Shown here: positions 5,903-8,145 of the stretch, piece after piece
How the letters are laid out: each line of letters opens with the position of its first letter
How positions within the stretch are numbered: position 1 is the stretch's first letter
Assembly (NCBI GenBank): GCA_903958265.1
Contig: CAJBSQ010000396.1
Location: 1-8,145, forward strand
Origin: an uncultured Planctomycetaceae bacterium
Lineage (GTDB): Bacteria > Planctomycetota > Planctomycetia > Pirellulales > UBA1268
Reading direction: 5' to 3'
Length of the DNA: 8,145 bases
Translations under genes and position numbers: made by a program
The notes under the pieces: generated by a model
The model's database searches: none
What the model saw: the letters and a program-made list of their open reading frames with translations, nothing else
Told to the model about the DNA's origin: nothing

Positions 5903-6637
5903 CTATCCCGCCAGCCGCTGAGCGACCGGCAGGGCATCCTCGACTCGGCCTGCCGCCAGCCGGACGATTCGGTCGGCCCGCCGGGCGACGGCCGCGTCAT
6001 GCGTCACGAGCACTATAGAAAGCCCGTCGGTGCGGTTCAACTCGCAGAGCGTCTCCAGAATTCCGGCCCCCGTCGCCTCGTCAAGATTGCCGGTCGGCTC
6101 GTCGGCGAGCAGCACCCGCGGCTGCGTCACCAGCGCCCGGGCGATGGCCACCCGCTGCATCTCCCCGCCGGAGAGTTGCCGCGGCTTGTGATGGAGCCGG
6201 CCACCGAGACCGAAGCGGTCGAGCAGGCCGCGAGCCTGCGCCCGGGCCGCCCCACGGACCCTGAGCCACTCGAGCACCCCGTACCGCACCATTAAAGGCG
6301 CGAGCACGTTTTCCAGCGCGTCGAACTCGGGGAGCAGGTGATACGACTGAAAGACCATACCGATCGCGGTGTTTCGCAGCCGGTCGCGACCCGCCGTGGA
6401 AAGGCCGTCGACTCGCACGCCGTCGAGTTCGATCTCGCCAGCATCGGCGGCGTCGAGCAGACCCATCAGGTGCAAAAGCGTGCTCTTGCCCGATCCGCTC
6501 TGCCCGACGACCGACACGAACTCGCCTGCGGCGAGGTCGAAGTCGACGCCGCGGAGCACTTCGAGCGTGGTGTCGCCCGAGCGGTACTGCTTGCGAAGGC
6601 TCCGCACCCGGAGCAGCGGCGGCGCGGTGTCAGTCAT
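5903..6637 (-). CDS. lolD: LolD-type ABC transporter ATPase
   Basis: The 244-aa product is the cytoplasmic ATPase of a LolCDE/MacB/FtsE-class exporter, where ATP hydrolysis drives extraction of lipoproteins or similar envelope cargo through the partner permease. Visible motifs are Walker A GQSGSGKS (45-52), the Q-loop Gln97 in MVFQSYHLLPEF, the ABC signature LSGGEMQRVAIARAL (155-169), Walker B VLLADEP with Glu180, a D-loop GNLD, and the switch His213 in VTHD. FQSYHLLPEFDALENV is characteristic of the LolD subgroup. Length matches the family (about 230 aa). The ATG at 6637 overlaps the permease stop by 8 nt (ATGACTGA), so the two are coupled; the longer frame upstream to 6976 lies entirely within the permease gene and is rejected. 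There is no Shine-Dalgarno site of note, consistent with coupling. Whether the cargo is lipoproteins cannot be read from the ATPase alone. Confidence 0.92.
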   Translation of the reverse strand: MTDTAPPLLRVRSLRKQYRSGDTTLEVLRGVDFDLAAGEFVSVVGQSGSGKSTLLHLMGLLDAADAGEIELDGVRVDGLSTAGRDRLRNTAIGMVFQSYHLLPEFDALENVLAPLMVRYGVLEWLRVRGAARAQARGLLDRFGLGGRLHHKPRQLSGGEMQRVAIARALVTQPRVLLADEPTGNLDEATGAGILETLCELNRTDGLSIVLVTHDAAVARRADRIVRLAAGRVEDALPVAQRLAG

Positions 6638-8145
6638 GGCGAAGCGCCTCCACGGGATGGAGCCGTGCCGCCCGCAGCGCCGGCAGCACACTCGACGCCA
6701 CGGCGATGCCCACGGCCCCGACGATGATCCAGGCGACCGTGAAGGGATCGACGATCGAGGGGATGCGGTAGAAGTAATAGATCGACGGGTCGAACACCTG
6801 CTCGCCCGTGAGCCACTCGACCGCGACGCGAATCCGGTTGATGTTCCAGGCGATCGCCAGTCCCAGCGCCAGCCCCGCCCCGGCGCCGACCATCCCCAGA
6901 AACAGGCCATAGCCGAGGAAGATGCCGCCGATGCCGCCGGCGCTCGCGCCGAGCGACTTGAGGATGCCGATGTCACGGGTCTTCTCCACCACGATCATGA
7001 AGAAGATCGCCAGGATGCCGAAGCCCGCCACGGCAATGATCAAAAACAGCAGGATGTTGAGTACCGACATCTCCATGTCGACCGCGGCGAGCAGCGGCCC
7101 CTGCTTGTCCCGCCAGGTGGAGACGGCATAGAGGTCGGCGGGGAACACCTTGCGGAGACGATCGCGCACCTCGTTGAGATCGGCCCCCTCGCGGAGCTTG
7201 ATCTGGATCGAGTTCACGCTGGCGATGCCGGTCTGCGGTTCGATCATGCCCCGCATCCGCTGCAGGTCGGCGATCGGCACGAACACGAAGTTTGAGTCGT
7301 ATTCGCTCATCTTGCTCTCGTAGAAATCGACGACCGTGAAGGTGTCGCTGACGGCCTTCGGCGGGGTGCCCGACGTGGGGAAGGTGATCTTCACGTCGTC
7401 GCCGGGGAGCACGAGAAAGCGGTCGATGCCCGAGTTGTCGCGGAAGCTCGCCAGCCCGATGCCCGGCACGATGCCCGTGAACTGCTCCTGCGCCGGGTCC
7501 ATCCGGATGCCCTCCTCGGGGCGGGCCTGACGGAACGGGTCGGCGGTCTTGCCAGTGGAGGCCGGGTCGGTCGCCGGCGTGTCGGCCACGGCCGCTGCCG
7601 CCGGGGCATCGGCTGACGTGGCTGCGAGCACCGCATCGACCTGCTGGTCAACCGATCGCGTGGAATCGGCGGTCACCGGAGTGGCGGCGTGTGTGGCCCG
7701 CCGGTCGGCGTCTAGCTTCTCGCGCCACACCCGTTCCCGCTCCACCCGCATCCGCCGGTGGGGCCAGCCTGCTCCCTCCAGGGCCGGCCGCGTGGGCAGC
7801 GTGGTGTCCGACTGGCTGTCGACCGTGTCGTAGCCCCCTTCGCGGAGGCCGAACGACAGCTGGGTGCGGTTGCCGGGATGCTGGAGGTAGCGGCCGAAGT
7901 CGCTGACGTGCGCGTGCGACGCCTCGTCGATGCCGATGAACATGATCTGCCGGGTCACCCACTGGCCGCGGACCTGGAAGTTGAGCATGGCGGGCACGGC
8001 CACTGTGGGCGTCATGCCGACGATGTCACCGCCGGCGGCACGGCGAATCTCGTCCATGTGCCACTGCGGATCCTGAAACCCGGAGAGCGAGTGGCTCTCG
8101 AAGACGAGGTCGGAGAGGATGCCGTGGATCCGGGTCTGCATCTCG
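6630..8145 (-). CDS. LolC/E-type ABC transporter permease (5' partial)
   Basis: The frame runs off the right edge, so the first membrane helix is outside the window; about 504 residues are visible (numbered here from the Met at 8141). Residues 1-355 form a periplasmic MacB/LolC-like domain, followed by three membrane helices at about 358-385, 404-434 and 465-490: the FtsX-type C-terminal core. VEKTRDIGILKSLGAS (385-400) is the conserved coupling segment of LolC/E/MacB permeases that contacts the ATPase, and the tail PALRAARLHPVEALRHD is the usual family end. E. coli LolC/LolE are about 400-415 aa, so this protein is clearly longer. The excess includes a basic stretch (127-148) and an Ala/Thr/Asp/Pro-rich low-complexity segment (about 150-205) inside the periplasmic domain. 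It overlaps lolD by 8 nt. It should pair with that ATPase in the inner membrane; LolC versus LolE cannot be told, and a lone homodimeric permease is likely. Confidence 0.9.
   Translation of the reverse strand, partial: EMQTRIHGILSDLVFESHSLSGFQDPQWHMDEIRRAAGGDIVGMTPTVAVPAMLNFQVRGQWVTRQIMFIGIDEASHAHVSDFGRYLQHPGNRTQLSFGLREGGYDTVDSQSDTTLPTRPALEGAGWPHRRMRVERERVWREKLDADRRATHAATPVTADSTRSVDQQVDAVLAATSADAPAAAAVADTPATDPASTGKTADPFRQARPEEGIRMDPAQEQFTGIVPGIGLASFRDNSGIDRFLVLPGDDVKITFPTSGTPPKAVSDTFTVVDFYESKMSEYDSNFVFVPIADLQRMRGMIEPQTGIASVNSIQIKLREGADLNEVRDRLRKVFPADLYAVSTWRDKQGPLLAAVDMEMSVLNILLFLIIAVAGFGILAIFFMIVVEKTRDIGILKSLGASAGGIGGIFLGYGLFLGMVGAGAGLALGLAIAWNINRIRVAVEWLTGEQVFDPSIYYFYRIPSIVDPFTVAWIIVGAVGIAVASSVLPALRAARLHPVEALRHD

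Noticed and set aside
5006..6295. Long plus-strand open frame (429 codons) opposite ilvE and lolD
   Set aside because: Both underlying minus-strand genes have complete catalytic motifs. The plus-strand translation has no recognisable domain and crosses the intergenic gap.
6638..6976. N-terminal extension of the lolD frame
   Set aside because: It lies wholly inside the permease gene in another frame. The ABC domain is complete from the ATG at 6637.
6369..7295. Plus-strand open frame (308 codons) opposite lolD and the permease
   Set aside because: It is antisense to conserved ATPase and FtsX-domain codons, rich in Arg, Asp and His, and has no family motif.

Overview
The window is GC-rich and densely coding. 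It most resembles a planctomycete chromosome, probably Pirellulales-like. Three things support this. One is a large secreted protein with an autotransporter-type beta-strand repeat, a dockerin-like calcium-loop pair and a PEP-CTERM tail. Another is a SpoVG-family protein carrying an inserted four-cysteine zinc ribbon. The third is a run of bacterial housekeeping genes with few Shine-Dalgarno sites. The lineage is an inference from gene content, not a measured result.

Layout: positions 1-1746 (+) hold the 3' part of the PEP-CTERM/dockerin protein. Positions 1747-2028 are a non-coding gap between convergent genes, with a possible 165-bp foldback element bounded by 12-nt imperfect inverted repeats. 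rlmN lies on the minus strand (3147 down to 2029) and encodes the radical-SAM 23S rRNA/tRNA adenine-C2 methyltransferase. A short AT-rich divergent intergenic region separates it from a plus-strand cluster: a 71-aa single-pass membrane protein (3254-3469), ispE (3477-4424) and spoVG (4558-4977). spoVG converges with ilvE (5845 down to 4988), leaving only 10 bp between the stops. Upstream of ilvE on the same strand are lolD (6637 down to 5903) and a LolC/E-type ABC permease (8145 down to 6630, 5' end outside the window). The permease and lolD overlap by 8 nt.

Functionally, the right half is a lipoprotein-release-type ABC exporter (permease plus ATPase) followed by a branched-chain aminotransferase, possibly one transcription unit. 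The middle holds MEP-pathway isoprenoid synthesis (ispE) and a SpoVG-type nucleic-acid-binding regulator. An ispE-spoVG neighbourhood is also known in Bacillus subtilis. The left gene is a surface or secreted accessory protein.

I found no convincing new multi-gene system, CRISPR array, tRNA/rRNA gene or transposase. The points most worth checking are the possible foldback element, the zinc-ribbon SpoVG beside ispE, the low-complexity insertion in the exporter's periplasmic domain and the unnamed membrane microprotein.
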